A stretch of 41,868 bases of DNA. Source: a virus. This document shows positions 1 through 6,756 of this stretch, piece after piece (positions within the stretch are counted from its first letter, which is position 1; the number at the start of each line of letters is the position of its first letter). The position numbers and the translations under genes are program-made. The stretch spans positions 1 through 41,868 of the IMG/VR virus record IMGVR_UViG_3300046532_004247, one strand, 5' to 3'. The notes under the pieces were generated by a model. The model saw nothing but the letters and a program-made list of their open reading frames with translations. It had not been told where the DNA came from and did no database searches.

Positions 1-469
1 AAACGTGATGGTCTATTAGTATTTTTAAATCCTCTTCAGTTCTAAACAGATTGGCTTGAATAGCAACTCCAACATTTCCATATTTTTTATTTAATGACAT
101 AGCCAAGTTCCGAGTAAGGTCTGTCTTAAAATCCTTTGAGTCCTCCATGTCTAAACGGATCGTATGTTTGTGTTTTTTTGCCAGTTTAGCGATCTTGTCC
201 AAATGCTCGTAAGAGATAAGTGGGTGAATGAGCAGACCTAGTTGAGAGGGTTTAATGGAAATATCTAAGGGTGTTTTTTTATAAAAATTAATTATTTTAA
301 TATATTGCTCCGCAGCCCGATCACAATCATCCCGAGTTTTACTCAATTCCCCTAAATAATCCACTGAAACTTCATAGCCCTCCTCTATGAGGCTCTCAAT
401 AACAGGGCGTGCTGACTCAAAATTACTCCCAGCAATAAATCGTTTGGCCAATGGATATAAAATATTCAT
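1..469 (-). CDS. Proline dehydrogenase (FAD-dependent), C-terminus outside window
   Basis: The first 156 residues of a proline dehydrogenase, the flavoenzyme that oxidises proline to pyrroline-5-carboxylate and passes electrons to quinone. Visible family landmarks in order are an N-terminal AKRFIAG segment, VSVDYLGE (residues about 40-47), ISIKPSQLGL, RLDMEDS and IQANLFRTEEDL, which match the beta-strands of the ProDH TIM barrel; the RLDMED and YRTEEDL-type segments are especially typical. The frame stays open to the window edge, so the FAD-binding C-terminal half is not visible. It is the last gene seen in the minus-strand run and starts seven nucleotides after the stop of the preceding membrane-protein gene. 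A catabolic proline enzyme is unusual in phage and would be an auxiliary metabolic gene feeding electrons to host respiration. The family call is confident; activity is unknown because the protein is incomplete. Confidence 0.88.
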   Translation of the reverse strand, partial: MNILYPLAKRFIAGSNFESARPVIESLIEEGYEVSVDYLGELSKTRDDCDRAAEQYIKIINFYKKTPLDISIKPSQLGLLIHPLISYEHLDKIAKLAKKHKHTIRLDMEDSKDFKTDLTRNLAMSLNKKYGNVGVAIQANLFRTEEDLKILIDHHV

Positions 470-475
470 TTGGTA

Positions 476-1057
476 TCATCTATCAGGTTTTCTATGTATC
501 TCCGTCGGTAAAAGCTCATGAAACTGCCAATCTTGATCTTGAGACTCACTACCTCCCCCTTTTTTATTAGTTTTTTTATTACCCCCTTTTTTGCCATTGC
601 CTCCATCTTCGTCCAATTTTGTAAGCTTACCAAAAACAGGTTGACCTTTTTTGAGTTTATCACTTATTTTGTTAAGCTCCTCATGAAGGGGTCGGCTATA
701 CTTTAATTTAAAAAGACGAGGCTCAAGAGTGGAGTTTTTATAACTAAAAAAATCTATTATTTTATTGCTAGAATCTTTACGAGGGGACTCTGCTAAAATA
801 TATATATTGCCTTTATTTTTTAGGAGCTTATTTGGCTCTTTTATTATTACCCAATGAATTAATAGTTTTTCAGGTACATCTTTTTCTTCTGCGCCCCAAC
901 CCAAAAATGTATGAATAGATGACCAAAAAATAAGCGTAAAAACACAAAAGGATGAAATACAGGATAACTTAAAATACCATTTTAAAGATGATTCAGTTAA
1001 TATCCAAAGGGTTAGAGCTCCAAATACTAACAATAAAATTGGTAATGCTATATTCAT
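476..1057 (-). CDS. Hypothetical membrane protein with two N-terminal TM helices
   Basis: A 193-residue protein I cannot assign to a named family. Residues about 4-22 and 30-52 are strongly hydrophobic and should form two membrane helices. The rest is a soluble, Lys-rich domain. Near residues 150-170 there is a low-complexity stretch of Gly, Lys and Asn, followed by a Gln/Asp-rich tail, so the C-terminus is probably disordered. It lies between a 49-residue ORF upstream and proline dehydrogenase downstream with gaps of only a few bases, so it is co-transcribed. No catalytic motif is visible. A structural or membrane-remodelling role is possible but unsupported. Confidence 0.75.
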   Translation of the reverse strand: MNIALPILLLVFGALTLWILTESSLKWYFKLSCISSFCVFTLIFWSSIHTFLGWGAEEKDVPEKLLIHWVIIKEPNKLLKNKGNIYILAESPRKDSSNKIIDFFSYKNSTLEPRLFKLKYSRPLHEELNKISDKLKKGQPVFGKLTKLDEDGGNGKKGGNKKTNKKGGGSESQDQDWQFHELLPTEIHRKPDR

Positions 1058-1061
1058 TTTT

Positions 1062-1211
1062 CTAACACGGTCTGTGGCCTGAGTCTGACTCCTTGAGAGA
1101 TTTTTCCCAAGCTTCCATTTGTTGTTCTTCAGTTGGTCTTTCTTTGTGCGTCATACGCGAGTTTTCTTTAAAATATTCCACCCTCCACTTTAACCACTCT
1201 TTGTAGCTCAT
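1062..1211 (-). CDS. Small hypothetical protein, 49 aa
   Basis: A short ORF that exactly fills the gap between two larger minus-strand genes: its ATG follows the upstream stop directly and its stop lies five bases before the next start. The product begins MSYKEWLKWR and is highly charged (Glu, Lys, Arg) with no hydrophobic segment, consistent with a small helical soluble protein. There is no recognisable domain. The tight fit within the operon is the main reason to call it real. The upstream sequence is AT-rich without a clear Shine-Dalgarno, so expression would rest on translational coupling. Confidence 0.55.
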   Translation of the reverse strand: MSYKEWLKWRVEYFKENSRMTHKERPTEEQQMEAWEKSLKESDSGHRPC

Positions 1212-1212
1212 T

Positions 1213-1830
1213 TTAAAATTTTAACCGACGTTCTACCTTCCACGAAAACAATTTGCCTTTCCACTCGTTATATCTTCTGAGCTTACAAAATGTCCAACCT
1301 ACTAGCCTATTCCAATGCTTGAAGCAATATTTGTATCTCCATTTCTCCTCATATTCTTTTCGGGCTTTTGCTTCCCCCCACCACTTCTTAGTGTTAGCTT
1401 TGTGCTCTGTGTTATCTTCAAGCCTGTATGTTTCGAGTTCCACACCCCTTTGTACTTCTCCATTCTTTACGTGGACGCGGTAGTCTACCCAAGCATCATG
1501 CGTACTGTCTACGTCATTAATAAGATCGCAGAACCTAATATAGCCTGTAAAATTGTCCTTTACCCACTCATGGCTCTTTTCTTCCATGACCCACATGGGA
1601 CTCCAAAACCCACCGCTGTCTCTATCCTTCTTTTCCTCTTCGGTTAGTTTCCTTTCCTCATACTCTACCTGCTTCTGGTAAAGAATTTTATCCTTACCAA
1701 TCTTGTACTCTATAAGCGCGTTAGCCAAATCCTTTGTCTGGAATGAGTGGTCGTGACTAAAAGTAGGGGCAATATTCGCCCCTCCTCGTGGCAGCGGCAT
1801 TTCGCAACTTATATAATCAAACATTCCCAT
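1213..1830 (-). CDS. Conserved phage protein, MGMFDYI-type N-terminus
   Basis: A 205-residue protein starting MGMFDYISCEMPLP. This opening is shared by a large set of uncharacterised phage and bacterial proteins that I recognise by their start but for which I know no function. The sequence is rich in Trp, Lys and Glu, has no signal peptide and no membrane helix, and its C-terminal third is strongly basic with many aromatic residues. It follows a 75-residue gene with a two-base gap and is part of the long minus-strand transcription unit. The family recognition is by pattern only; the function is unknown. Confidence 0.75.
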   Translation of the reverse strand: MGMFDYISCEMPLPRGGANIAPTFSHDHSFQTKDLANALIEYKIGKDKILYQKQVEYEERKLTEEEKKDRDSGGFWSPMWVMEEKSHEWVKDNFTGYIRFCDLINDVDSTHDAWVDYRVHVKNGEVQRGVELETYRLEDNTEHKANTKKWWGEAKARKEYEEKWRYKYCFKHWNRLVGWTFCKLRRYNEWKGKLFSWKVERRLKF

Positions 1831-1832
1831 AA

Positions 1833-2060
1833 TTAATATCCATTCTGTCTTATCATTGTAATGCCAAACCCAAGGACTCTCAAGCTAAAAGTCCAATAAT
1901 TGTCGTCTTCTACATACAAGCAACATTTTGTAGGAAAACTGAAGCCATATTCTAGCCCAAAAAGAGAATGCTTCGGTGCAAATCTTTTCCCCATCCACGG
2001 AAAATTGATATGGATTTCCAAAAAGTCGTACCACTGTTTTTCTTTTCTATAAAGTCTCAT
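1833..2060 (-). CDS. Small hypothetical protein, 75 aa, aromatic-rich
   Basis: A 75-residue protein of predominantly beta character, rich in Phe, Tyr and Trp, with a C-terminal LRVLGFGITMIRQ segment. No domain is recognised. It sits between two minus-strand genes with a two-base gap downstream and 34 bases upstream. Compact aromatic proteins like this are common in the early regions of large phages, but nothing in the sequence shows what this one does. Confidence 0.6.
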   Translation of the reverse strand: MRLYRKEKQWYDFLEIHINFPWMGKRFAPKHSLFGLEYGFSFPTKCCLYVEDDNYWTFSLRVLGFGITMIRQNGY

Positions 2061-2094
2061 TTTGCCCCAACCGTAAAGGAATCCTTGTCAGTTG

Positions 2095-2697
2095 CTAATC
2101 CCACAAATTCAAATAATATTTACCAAACAAATCCAATCCCTCTTGGACTTTTTTACTATGTTTCTCGCATGGTGTCCAGTCCCATTCTCTCTCATCCAAG
2201 CCCTCGTACCCAACGCTACCGTCGCTGTATGTAGTCTTCTTGTGTCTTGGGTCGTAGTCTTTGGGCTTAATTGGGCTAGTCAAATCTTCCCAATGCTCAA
2301 ACGACCAGATCATCTTGTCTAAAGTTTTCTCCCAGCTACGCATAGCCCTATCCATAGCTAATTCTCTCTCCTGCTCGGATAATTCGGAGTCGGCGTTGTG
2401 ATCGTAATCCTCTCCAAACATCTCGGTAGGGCAACCGTTAAGGTTATTTCGGAGGTACTTCAGGCGAGGCGCAACCATCTTAGCATTCCAACTCTGAAAG
2501 TTCCATGCCTGTTCATGCGGGAAGCCTGTTTGCCAAGTCTGGCGTTTCTTGCGCCACCAATACTCAATCGCTTTATACTTCCAACACAATCGCCACCAAG
2601 CTCTTTGATACCAAGAAATTTTTGACCTACCCCAAACATCTTCCATGAATCGTTCAACGATTTCTTCTTTTACGATTGTTCTTTCCTCTTTACTCAT
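2095..2697 (-). CDS. Conserved phage hypothetical protein (W..D..LA..PRLKYL / MIWSFE type)
   Basis: A 200-residue soluble protein. The middle and C-terminal parts carry a pattern seen in many phage proteins of unknown function: an aromatic WNFQSWNAK block, then APRLKYLRN, then an acidic stretch and DKMIWSFEHW. I recognise the family but know no assigned activity. The N-terminal 60 residues are basic and Trp-rich. I chose the ATG at 2697 (MSKEERT), which overlaps the upstream stop by 8 nt, over an in-frame TTG 24 bases earlier. It belongs to the same minus-strand operon as its neighbours. No catalytic residues can be pointed to. Confidence 0.75.
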   Translation of the reverse strand: MSKEERTIVKEEIVERFMEDVWGRSKISWYQRAWWRLCWKYKAIEYWWRKKRQTWQTGFPHEQAWNFQSWNAKMVAPRLKYLRNNLNGCPTEMFGEDYDHNADSELSEQERELAMDRAMRSWEKTLDKMIWSFEHWEDLTSPIKPKDYDPRHKKTTYSDGSVGYEGLDEREWDWTPCEKHSKKVQEGLDLFGKYYLNLWD

Positions 2698-2956
2698 CGT
2701 TTGTCTTATAAATGCCTTCAAGCATCGTTGCTTGGTCGTCTCTTCCGCCTAACCCAAGTTGCCACGCAAGTTCTTTATCGAGGTATCCCGCGATGCTCTC
2801 GTTGTGAAATCCCCACGCTTGCAGAGCTTTCACTACTTGCGCCATTGTATCACCAATATCCAAATCGTCATTGGCAATGCTTACGCTTACCGTTGAGTGC
2901 ATGGTGTCCGCGCTATTACCAGACTGGTCTTCGGTTGGTTTAATTGTTATTTTCAT
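2690..2956 (-). CDS. Small hypothetical protein, 88 aa
   Basis: An 88-residue acidic protein beginning MKITIKPTEDQ, with a VSVSIANDDLDIGD segment followed by a helix containing ALQAWGFHNESIAGYL. Comparable short proteins occur in other large phages, but I know of no function. The gene overlaps its upstream neighbour by 17 nt and its downstream one by 8 nt, as expected for translational coupling in this operon. There is no membrane segment, signal peptide or metal-binding cluster. Confidence 0.65.
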   Translation of the reverse strand: MKITIKPTEDQSGNSADTMHSTVSVSIANDDLDIGDTMAQVVKALQAWGFHNESIAGYLDKELAWQLGLGGRDDQATMLEGIYKTNDE

Positions 2957-3194
2957 TTATCCAATTCGCTAATTCTTTTGATTTTTCTTTATTTAGAATA
3001 ACTTGGTCATTATAGACATTGCCTTTCGTCAGCACCATCCAGCACAGCTTCAGTCGCATCCACCAAGATAATTTGATAGGGTTGATGCCCTCACGCCAGT
3101 AGCTAAAGTACAGTTCTTCCCCGTCGTCGAACTTGGTGATGAGCATACCTTCGCTATGGCAATCACATTTAAAGAATTTTTCTTTATCAGCCAT
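2940..3194 (-). CDS. Small conserved phage protein with FKCDCHSEG motif, 84 aa
   Basis: An 84-residue protein with an N-terminal FFKCDCHSEGMLI strand and a central RLKLCWMVLTKGN block. Similar short proteins with a Cys-x-Cys near the start and an RL..CW..L.KG core are scattered through bacteriophages and are annotated only as hypothetical. Its ATG overlaps the stop of the upstream 52-residue membrane ORF in a TAATG junction, pointing to coupled translation. The two closely spaced cysteines might bind metal, but there is no second pair to complete a zinc site. Confidence 0.65.
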   Translation of the reverse strand: MADKEKFFKCDCHSEGMLITKFDDGEELYFSYWREGINPIKLSWWMRLKLCWMVLTKGNVYNDQVILNKEKSKELANWINENNN

Positions 3195-3352
3195 TACCCT
3201 CTCCTTCGCCCCACATTTTCCTCGTCTTCTATATCTTCATGCTGATCCTCGGGTTTAACAGTCGGGGAGTCTTTCATCTTCAACGCTATATACCAGACGC
3301 CAGCAGCGATTATATAAAAAGGTATTTGTAGTAATAAAAGGTATTCAATCAT
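3194..3352 (-). CDS. Small single-pass membrane protein, 52 aa
   Basis: A short ORF with a hydrophobic N-terminal segment (residues about 2-22, beginning MIEYLLLLQIPFYIIAAGVW) followed by a charged, Asp/Glu-rich tail ending in VGRRRG. The layout suggests one membrane helix with a cytoplasmic or periplasmic tail. Its start overlaps the stop of the preceding 33-residue ORF (ATGA) and its stop overlaps the next ATG (TAATG), so the three genes are chained. Such proteins in phages include lysis accessory and superinfection-exclusion peptides, but no specific role can be assigned. Confidence 0.55.
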   Translation of the reverse strand: MIEYLLLLQIPFYIIAAGVWYIALKMKDSPTVKPEDQHEDIEDEENVGRRRG

Positions 3353-3450
3353 TTCCCTCTCTTCTTTTCCCTTTTCTTTTTCTTTTTCTCTGCTGGGGTT
3401 AGCTTTGGGGTTTTCTTTTCCTCTTTCTTTCTTTTTTCCTTATTTGCCAT
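3349..3450 (-). CDS. Lysine-rich micropeptide, 33 aa
   Basis: A 33-residue ORF, over half lysine, arginine and glutamate, beginning MANKEKRKKEEKK. It starts eight bases after the stop of the secretin-like gene and its stop overlaps the next ATG in an ATGA junction. The extreme composition means it could be a nucleic-acid-binding peptide, or simply an AT/GA-rich spacer that happens to be open. The coupled junction is the only support for translation. Confidence 0.35.
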   Translation of the reverse strand: MANKEKRKKEEKKTPKLTPAEKKKKKREKKRGK

Positions 3451-3457
3451 AATATTA

Positions 3458-4006
3458 TTAGTTTCTAATCCTTAGATGTCGGTACGCCCACGGACTTAGC
3501 TGCATTCTTCTCGTGACTTTTTGTGGCCCCTTCTCGTCGCTTTCCATAAAAACAACACCAAAACTTGTTACTACATATATCATTGGACGGTCAAAAGACA
3601 TGGTCACCACGTCCAGCAGTTGCTTTAGTGTTATGTTTTTAATCGGTTGGGTTAATCCTACAATTTTAGGGTTGTTCCGAACAAGTTGGTTTGGGGGTAC
3701 GAGCTGCGGGGGGAGACCATTCACCTGCCCACCCACAGGTGGTAGTCCCGTGGCGGGATTGATGAAGGGTCGCTGCGCGTTATTAGCAGCGGGTTGCTGA
3801 ACTATTCTTGGAGGAAAGTAAAAAAAGTTTAAACCATTATTTGAAACCTTTGGAAGTATATCTATAATTTCATCCATAGAAAAAGAATTTAAAGGCCCCG
3901 CTTCTGCGACAATAGTATTGTTTAGTTTCTTTCTTATCTGTTTGCTATTTATAGGGGCTGCGCTTACAATTCCCGTTGCTAATATAAACAATAATATTTT
4001 TTTCAT
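3458..4006 (-). CDS. Exported protein with secretin/STN-like C-terminal domain
   Basis: A 182-residue protein with a clear signal peptide (MKKILLFILATGIVSA, cleavage about residue 16). A Pro/Asn/Gly-rich linker covers residues about 75-110. The C-terminal 60 residues contain ITLKQLLDVVTMSF and IYVVTSFGVVFM, the beta-alpha-beta pattern of the short secretin and TonB N-terminal (STN) domains that sit in the periplasm below outer-membrane channels. There is no secretin pore domain, so it is not a channel by itself. It is encoded three genes downstream of an ExbB-like and an ExbD-like gene, so one inference is a periplasmic partner of that pair. The domain call rests on pattern only. Confidence 0.6.
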   Translation of the reverse strand: MKKILLFILATGIVSAAPINSKQIRKKLNNTIVAEAGPLNSFSMDEIIDILPKVSNNGLNFFYFPPRIVQQPAANNAQRPFINPATGLPPVGGQVNGLPPQLVPPNQLVRNNPKIVGLTQPIKNITLKQLLDVVTMSFDRPMIYVVTSFGVVFMESDEKGPQKVTRRMQLSPWAYRHLRIRN

Positions 4007-4009
4007 TTG

Positions 4010-4516
4010 TTATACTCCCAGTAAATCCCTTAACCTACTACACGTATCTTCTATTTTCTCATCGTCTGTATTAACGGTATGGTTAGGGTTGCCTATTTCA
4101 AAATCTTCCACATGGTAACCTTTCCTTAAATTTCTATCAGACTTTAATAAAACCTCTATAACCTTATCTTGATTATTGTTTTTTAGTTCCTGCCTTAACT
4201 CCTCATAAGGGTTAACAAGGCACATAATTACGTCTGACCCTTCTTTTACGGGGCGACCCTGAATACTGTTGCCATTGTCTTTTTTGCAGTAAATGGCCGA
4301 CCAATCATCTCGATCTCCTTTTTTATTTAAATAAGTAGCTACGGCATTGGCGTTCCTAATATTTTCTTCCCTTCCCTCTCTGCCGTAATTTTTATTCATA
4401 AACATTTCTCTAAACTCATCTCCATCAATGATAAATGGAGTATTTAAATGTTCTGCTAACATTGCCCCTAGCGTAGTTTTACCTGAGGCTGGCTGACCGT
4501 AGAGTATGTAAATCAT
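4010..4516 (-). CDS. P-loop kinase resembling adenylylsulfate (APS) kinase
   Basis: A 168-residue protein with a Walker A loop GQPASGKT at residues 7-14 and a DGDEFR motif at 31-36, the pair typical of CysC-type kinases, followed by a helix ENIRNANAVATYL that matches the APS-kinase R..NI segment. A later NPYEELRQEL block resembles the family's SPY..R segment. APS kinases make the sulfate donor PAPS. The window also encodes one clear and one probable sulfotransferase, which would use PAPS, so the assignment makes biological sense. A related sugar or polynucleotide kinase role is possible because phage CysC-like proteins are not well characterised. It starts two bases after the ExbD-like stop. 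Confidence 0.65.
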   Translation of the reverse strand: MIYILYGQPASGKTTLGAMLAEHLNTPFIIDGDEFREMFMNKNYGREGREENIRNANAVATYLNKKGDRDDWSAIYCKKDNGNSIQGRPVKEGSDVIMCLVNPYEELRQELKNNNQDKVIEVLLKSDRNLRKGYHVEDFEIGNPNHTVNTDDEKIEDTCSRLRDLLGV

Positions 4517-4518
4517 TT

Positions 4519-5112
4519 TTATTCTCCTAACGGTTTCACTAAATTTGCTGGTAATTCATTTACATCTAAAATACCACCATTTTTATCCGTAGTAAAGCGA
4601 AAAGCAACCTTTTCTTCACCAACAATAGTAAACTGTCTCTTTTTTACTACAATTTCTTTAAATGGTTTGATTTTTATTAATTTAATGGTAGCAATCGTGG
4701 GCTTTTCATCTCTTTTAGAGTAAACATGAACTGTAACAACGTTTTCCCCTACTGTCACCCCTCGGAATGAAACAATCTCCTCGTTAAACAAAACCACAGA
4801 ACCCTCTTGCCCTTCACTCAAACTGTTATTGCGCCTCTTACCTAATGCGTCGTGATCTAGACTAATTAAGCTTCCTTGACCCCCTTCTCTATTATTAAAA
4901 CTTACAATATGTCCTGAGGCTGCTTTAACATAAAGGTCTAGGTCATCTTCACTCCCTCCGTCCCACGTGAGTATTACTTCATATAAAACGTTGGGAGGGC
5001 GGGCTGGTTTTTTTTCCTCCTCTGTTTTAAGTAAAAAAAGAATTGCCACCAACATGAGTAAGCAACAGAACAAGACATCAATGAACGGTCTGAATGAAAA
5101 GAATCTACGCAT
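4519..5112 (-). CDS. ExbD/TolR-like membrane protein with a C-terminal beta-rich domain
   Basis: A 197-residue protein. Residues 1-10 are basic. Residues 9-29 form one membrane helix reading PFIDVLFCCLLMLVAILF, closely matching the ExbD helix (PFIDVMLVLLIIFM); Asp12 aligns with the ion-conducting Asp of ExbD/TolR. The rest, about 160 residues, is a periplasmic beta-rich domain with WDGGSEDDLDLYV and NNREGG segments; I recall similar DLDLWV proteins in other large phages but no function. An ExbB-like gene lies just upstream, with only a 29-residue ORF bridging the two. I infer an ExbB-ExbD type proton-driven complex in which the usual peptidoglycan or TonB-binding region is replaced. Confidence 0.72.
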   Translation of the reverse strand: MRRFFSFRPFIDVLFCCLLMLVAILFLLKTEEEKKPARPPNVLYEVILTWDGGSEDDLDLYVKAASGHIVSFNNREGGQGSLISLDHDALGKRRNNSLSEGQEGSVVLFNEEIVSFRGVTVGENVVTVHVYSKRDEKPTIATIKLIKIKPFKEIVVKKRQFTIVGEEKVAFRFTTDKNGGILDVNELPANLVKPLGE

Positions 5113-5194
5113 CGTTTATTTCTTTTGCCTCTATGATTACAGCAGAAAAATCCACTTCAAATATATCCCCCTCTGGCTCATTATTATTTTTCAT
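5105..5194 (-). CDS. Bridging micro-ORF, 29 aa
   Basis: A 29-residue acidic ORF (MKNNNEPEGDIFEVDFSAVI onward) that overlaps the end of the ExbB-like gene by 11 nt and the start of the ExbD-like gene by 8 nt. The overlap pattern is that of a translational relay: ribosomes finishing ExbB would re-initiate here and again at ExbD. It has no hydrophobic stretch and no recognisable motif. It may be a real micropeptide of the complex or only a coupling device. Confidence 0.4.
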   Translation of the reverse strand: MKNNNEPEGDIFEVDFSAVIIEAKEINDA

Positions 5195-5669
5195 TGTGAT
5201 CTTCGTTTAATTTATGTTTTAAAACCATGAGTTGAATCTGTAGGGGGAGACTGAAGATAATACCACATATTGTTGTATAAAAGGCTGTGTTTAGTCCCTT
5301 TTTTAACCCTGCGACAATTGCACTTGTCGGTAAGGAGCTATCTAGATTTCCGTGCGTAGCGATGACTAGGCCAATGATAGTCCCTAGGAGTCCTAGTGAA
5401 AAAAAATGTTCCGCCGTAAACCACCCAAGTTCCGAACGCTGCTCAAGATGGTGTATTGCTTCTTTTTTTCTTTTTTCATTTATTTTATCTGCCAAATAAC
5501 AAAGGCGTCCTATATAAAGAGACACCCCAACATAAAGAACCATTATCAATAAAGAAATATAAGATAGGTCATTTTTAAAAACAGAAGAAACCATACCCTT
5601 TTGCTCTACCAAGAATAAGGCAGTTGCCATCACGGCATTAATTAAAAACCATTTTATAAATGTGCTCAT
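5184..5669 (-). CDS. MotA/TolQ/ExbB-family proton channel protein
   Basis: A 161-residue inner-membrane protein with four predicted helices at about 4-20, 36-55, 88-105 and 125-147. Family signatures are plain: FSLGLLGTIIGLVIA (about 90-104) matches the PxLGLLGTVxG helix and GLKKGLNTAFYTTICGI (about 121-137) matches the GL..AL.TT..G helix of ExbB/TolQ, which line the proton path. The ATG at 5669 is preceded by a strong GGGGAGGAG ribosome-binding site, so the longer in-frame form from 5714 is rejected. It is shorter than bacterial ExbB (about 240 aa) because the cytoplasmic loop is reduced. An ExbD-like partner follows directly. The family call is secure; the force-using partner is unknown. 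Confidence 0.87.
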   Translation of the reverse strand: MSTFIKWFLINAVMATALFLVEQKGMVSSVFKNDLSYISLLIMVLYVGVSLYIGRLCYLADKINEKRKKEAIHHLEQRSELGWFTAEHFFSLGLLGTIIGLVIATHGNLDSSLPTSAIVAGLKKGLNTAFYTTICGIIFSLPLQIQLMVLKHKLNEDHNEK

Positions 5670-5670
5670 G

Positions 5671-5883
5671 TTATGCTCCTCCCCATTCGTTAGTGTGATC
5701 GTCCAACCAATCACTTTCTGTATCTTCTTCCCCCTCTATAGGATCACTGAAGACTCTTTCCTCAATAGACACTGGAGCAATAAACACTCGTGTATTAAAT
5801 TTTTTACAATGGGCGACAGCATTTTTGCGGTGTAAAAAGCGACCAACAACTATTCTCCCTTGTAATACTTCATAAAATTTCAT
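5671..5883 (-). CDS. Small hypothetical protein, 70 aa, acidic C-terminus
   Basis: A 70-residue protein with a compact alpha/beta N-terminal half (MKFYEVLQGRIVVGRF) and a very acidic C-terminal tail (EGEEDTESDW). It ends one base before the ExbB ATG, and its last codons contain that gene's ribosome-binding site. Its start overlaps the preceding gene by 4 nt. No family is recognised and no function is suggested beyond co-expression with the ExbB/ExbD pair. Confidence 0.6.
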   Translation of the reverse strand: MKFYEVLQGRIVVGRFLHRKNAVAHCKKFNTRVFIAPVSIEERVFSDPIEGEEDTESDWLDDHTNEWGGA

Positions 5884-6146
5884 AATAAATAGGGCCCTGC
5901 TCCTTTCGTGCCCTTTGTGTATTCATTTCGCTCATCTAGGTCTGTGTAATGAAGACGATTTGCGACTTCACTTATTGTTGGGGCCTCGCCAGTGTCAGTG
6001 CGGGGCCTAATATTTGCGTCCATATCCCTTTGCTTCTCAAGGCAGACAAGCAAGTCCTTTATCCTTTTTTTAATCCACCCTTCTGAAGCAAACCATAGGG
6101 CTATGGTAATGAGGGTTTTAAAAAGTGAGAATTTTATTCTTTCCAT
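5880..6146 (-). CDS. Small hypothetical protein with possible N-terminal membrane anchor, 88 aa
   Basis: An 88-residue protein. Residues about 5-22 (KFSLFKTLITIALWFASEGW) are moderately hydrophobic and amphipathic, so a membrane anchor or membrane-surface helix is possible. The C-terminal half is hydrophilic with no recognised motif. It overlaps the SpeD-like gene upstream by 13 nt and the next gene by 4 nt, so it is part of the same translationally coupled chain. Confidence 0.55.
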   Translation of the reverse strand: MERIKFSLFKTLITIALWFASEGWIKKRIKDLLVCLEKQRDMDANIRPRTDTGEAPTISEVANRLHYTDLDERNEYTKGTKGAGPYLL

Positions 6147-6508
6147 GTTAACTCCATTAGGTTGTCCCCAAAAAACTCCTTGGTAAAGTTAATTACACTT
6201 TTATAATCAAAAGGGCGGCATGTATAAATATCCACTGAAAAAAACGGCGGTTTACGGCTATCCCACCCATAAATATGCATTCCGCTCTCCTTCCAGTGCA
6301 TATAAGCACACCAGCCATAATGTGAATCATAATTGCACACTGGGGACGTTACCGCAGTCATATTCAAAACCTCAGTAACCTCCTCGCAATAGCGAGTCAT
6401 ATCCTCGGGTTTAAAGGGGGTGTGAAGGGTTCCTTCAACTACAATGCGTTGCCTGCAGATGTCGGGGGCTAGATCGATCCATTTATTATTTAAATTACTG
6501 TTGTCCAT
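6134..6508 (-). CDS. speD: S-adenosylmethionine decarboxylase proenzyme-like (SpeD/SpeH type)
   Basis: A 124-residue protein of the short bacterial AdoMet decarboxylase class, about the length of Bacillus SpeH. The central KESGMHIYGW aligns with the family's ESHISIHTWPE; Ser75 is at the position where self-cleavage makes the pyruvoyl cofactor. FSVDIYTCRPFD matches the DvFTCG..D segment that carries the catalytic Cys. The product, decarboxylated AdoMet, is the aminopropyl donor for spermidine. The ATG at 6508 gives this length; a longer in-frame extension covers the upstream gene and is rejected. speD is a known auxiliary gene in marine cyanophages. The residue after Ser75 is Gly rather than His, so processing is likely but not certain. 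Confidence 0.75.
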   Translation of the reverse strand: MDNSNLNNKWIDLAPDICRQRIVVEGTLHTPFKPEDMTRYCEEVTEVLNMTAVTSPVCNYDSHYGWCAYMHWKESGMHIYGWDSRKPPFFSVDIYTCRPFDYKSVINFTKEFFGDNLMELTWKE

Positions 6509-6756
6509 TTTAAATATCCATATATGTTCATTAATAAAATAGTTAAAGACATTACTCCCGTCGAGTACGCTTTTTTGAAAAAACAATATGCCCCAACACA
6601 AAGATTACCAATAATCCAAGCGAGCCAACCAGATATATCATAGTTAGCATTAAGATAATAACCCCAGATAACAAAGAGCGCCCCAATTCCACCAAGAACT
6701 TCATAACAAACGTTGGCTTTCAGGGCTGTTTCTGAATATTTTTTTTTCAACTTCAT
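6490..6756 (-). CDS. Small multi-pass membrane protein (PnuC/YgjV-like), 88 aa
   Basis: An 88-residue protein with three hydrophobic segments at about 18-34, 40-58 and 64-82 after a short basic N-terminus. The GWLAWIIGNLCVGAYCF and NIYGYLKW patterns resemble half-length transporters of the PnuC or YgjV kind, which occur in phages as small membrane proteins, but the similarity is loose. It overlaps the upstream gene by 56 nt and the SpeD-like gene by 19 nt; these are the longest overlaps in this operon. A transport role for a nucleotide precursor would fit the setting but is not shown. Confidence 0.55.
   Translation of the reverse strand: MKLKKKYSETALKANVCYEVLGGIGALFVIWGYYLNANYDISGWLAWIIGNLCVGAYCFFKKAYSTGVMSLTILLMNIYGYLKWTTVI

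Noticed and set aside
1253-1647. Plus-strand open frames opposite the 1213-1830 gene
   Set aside because: They mirror the minus-strand gene, have hydrophobic shadow composition and no ribosome-binding sites. The minus-strand product has family features.
3946-3954. CTATAAATA (T4-type late promoter) on the minus strand, also at 9290-9298 and, on the plus strand, near 31776
   Set aside because: All three lie inside coding sequence and none sits at the head of a transcription unit. AT-rich coding DNA gives such matches by chance.
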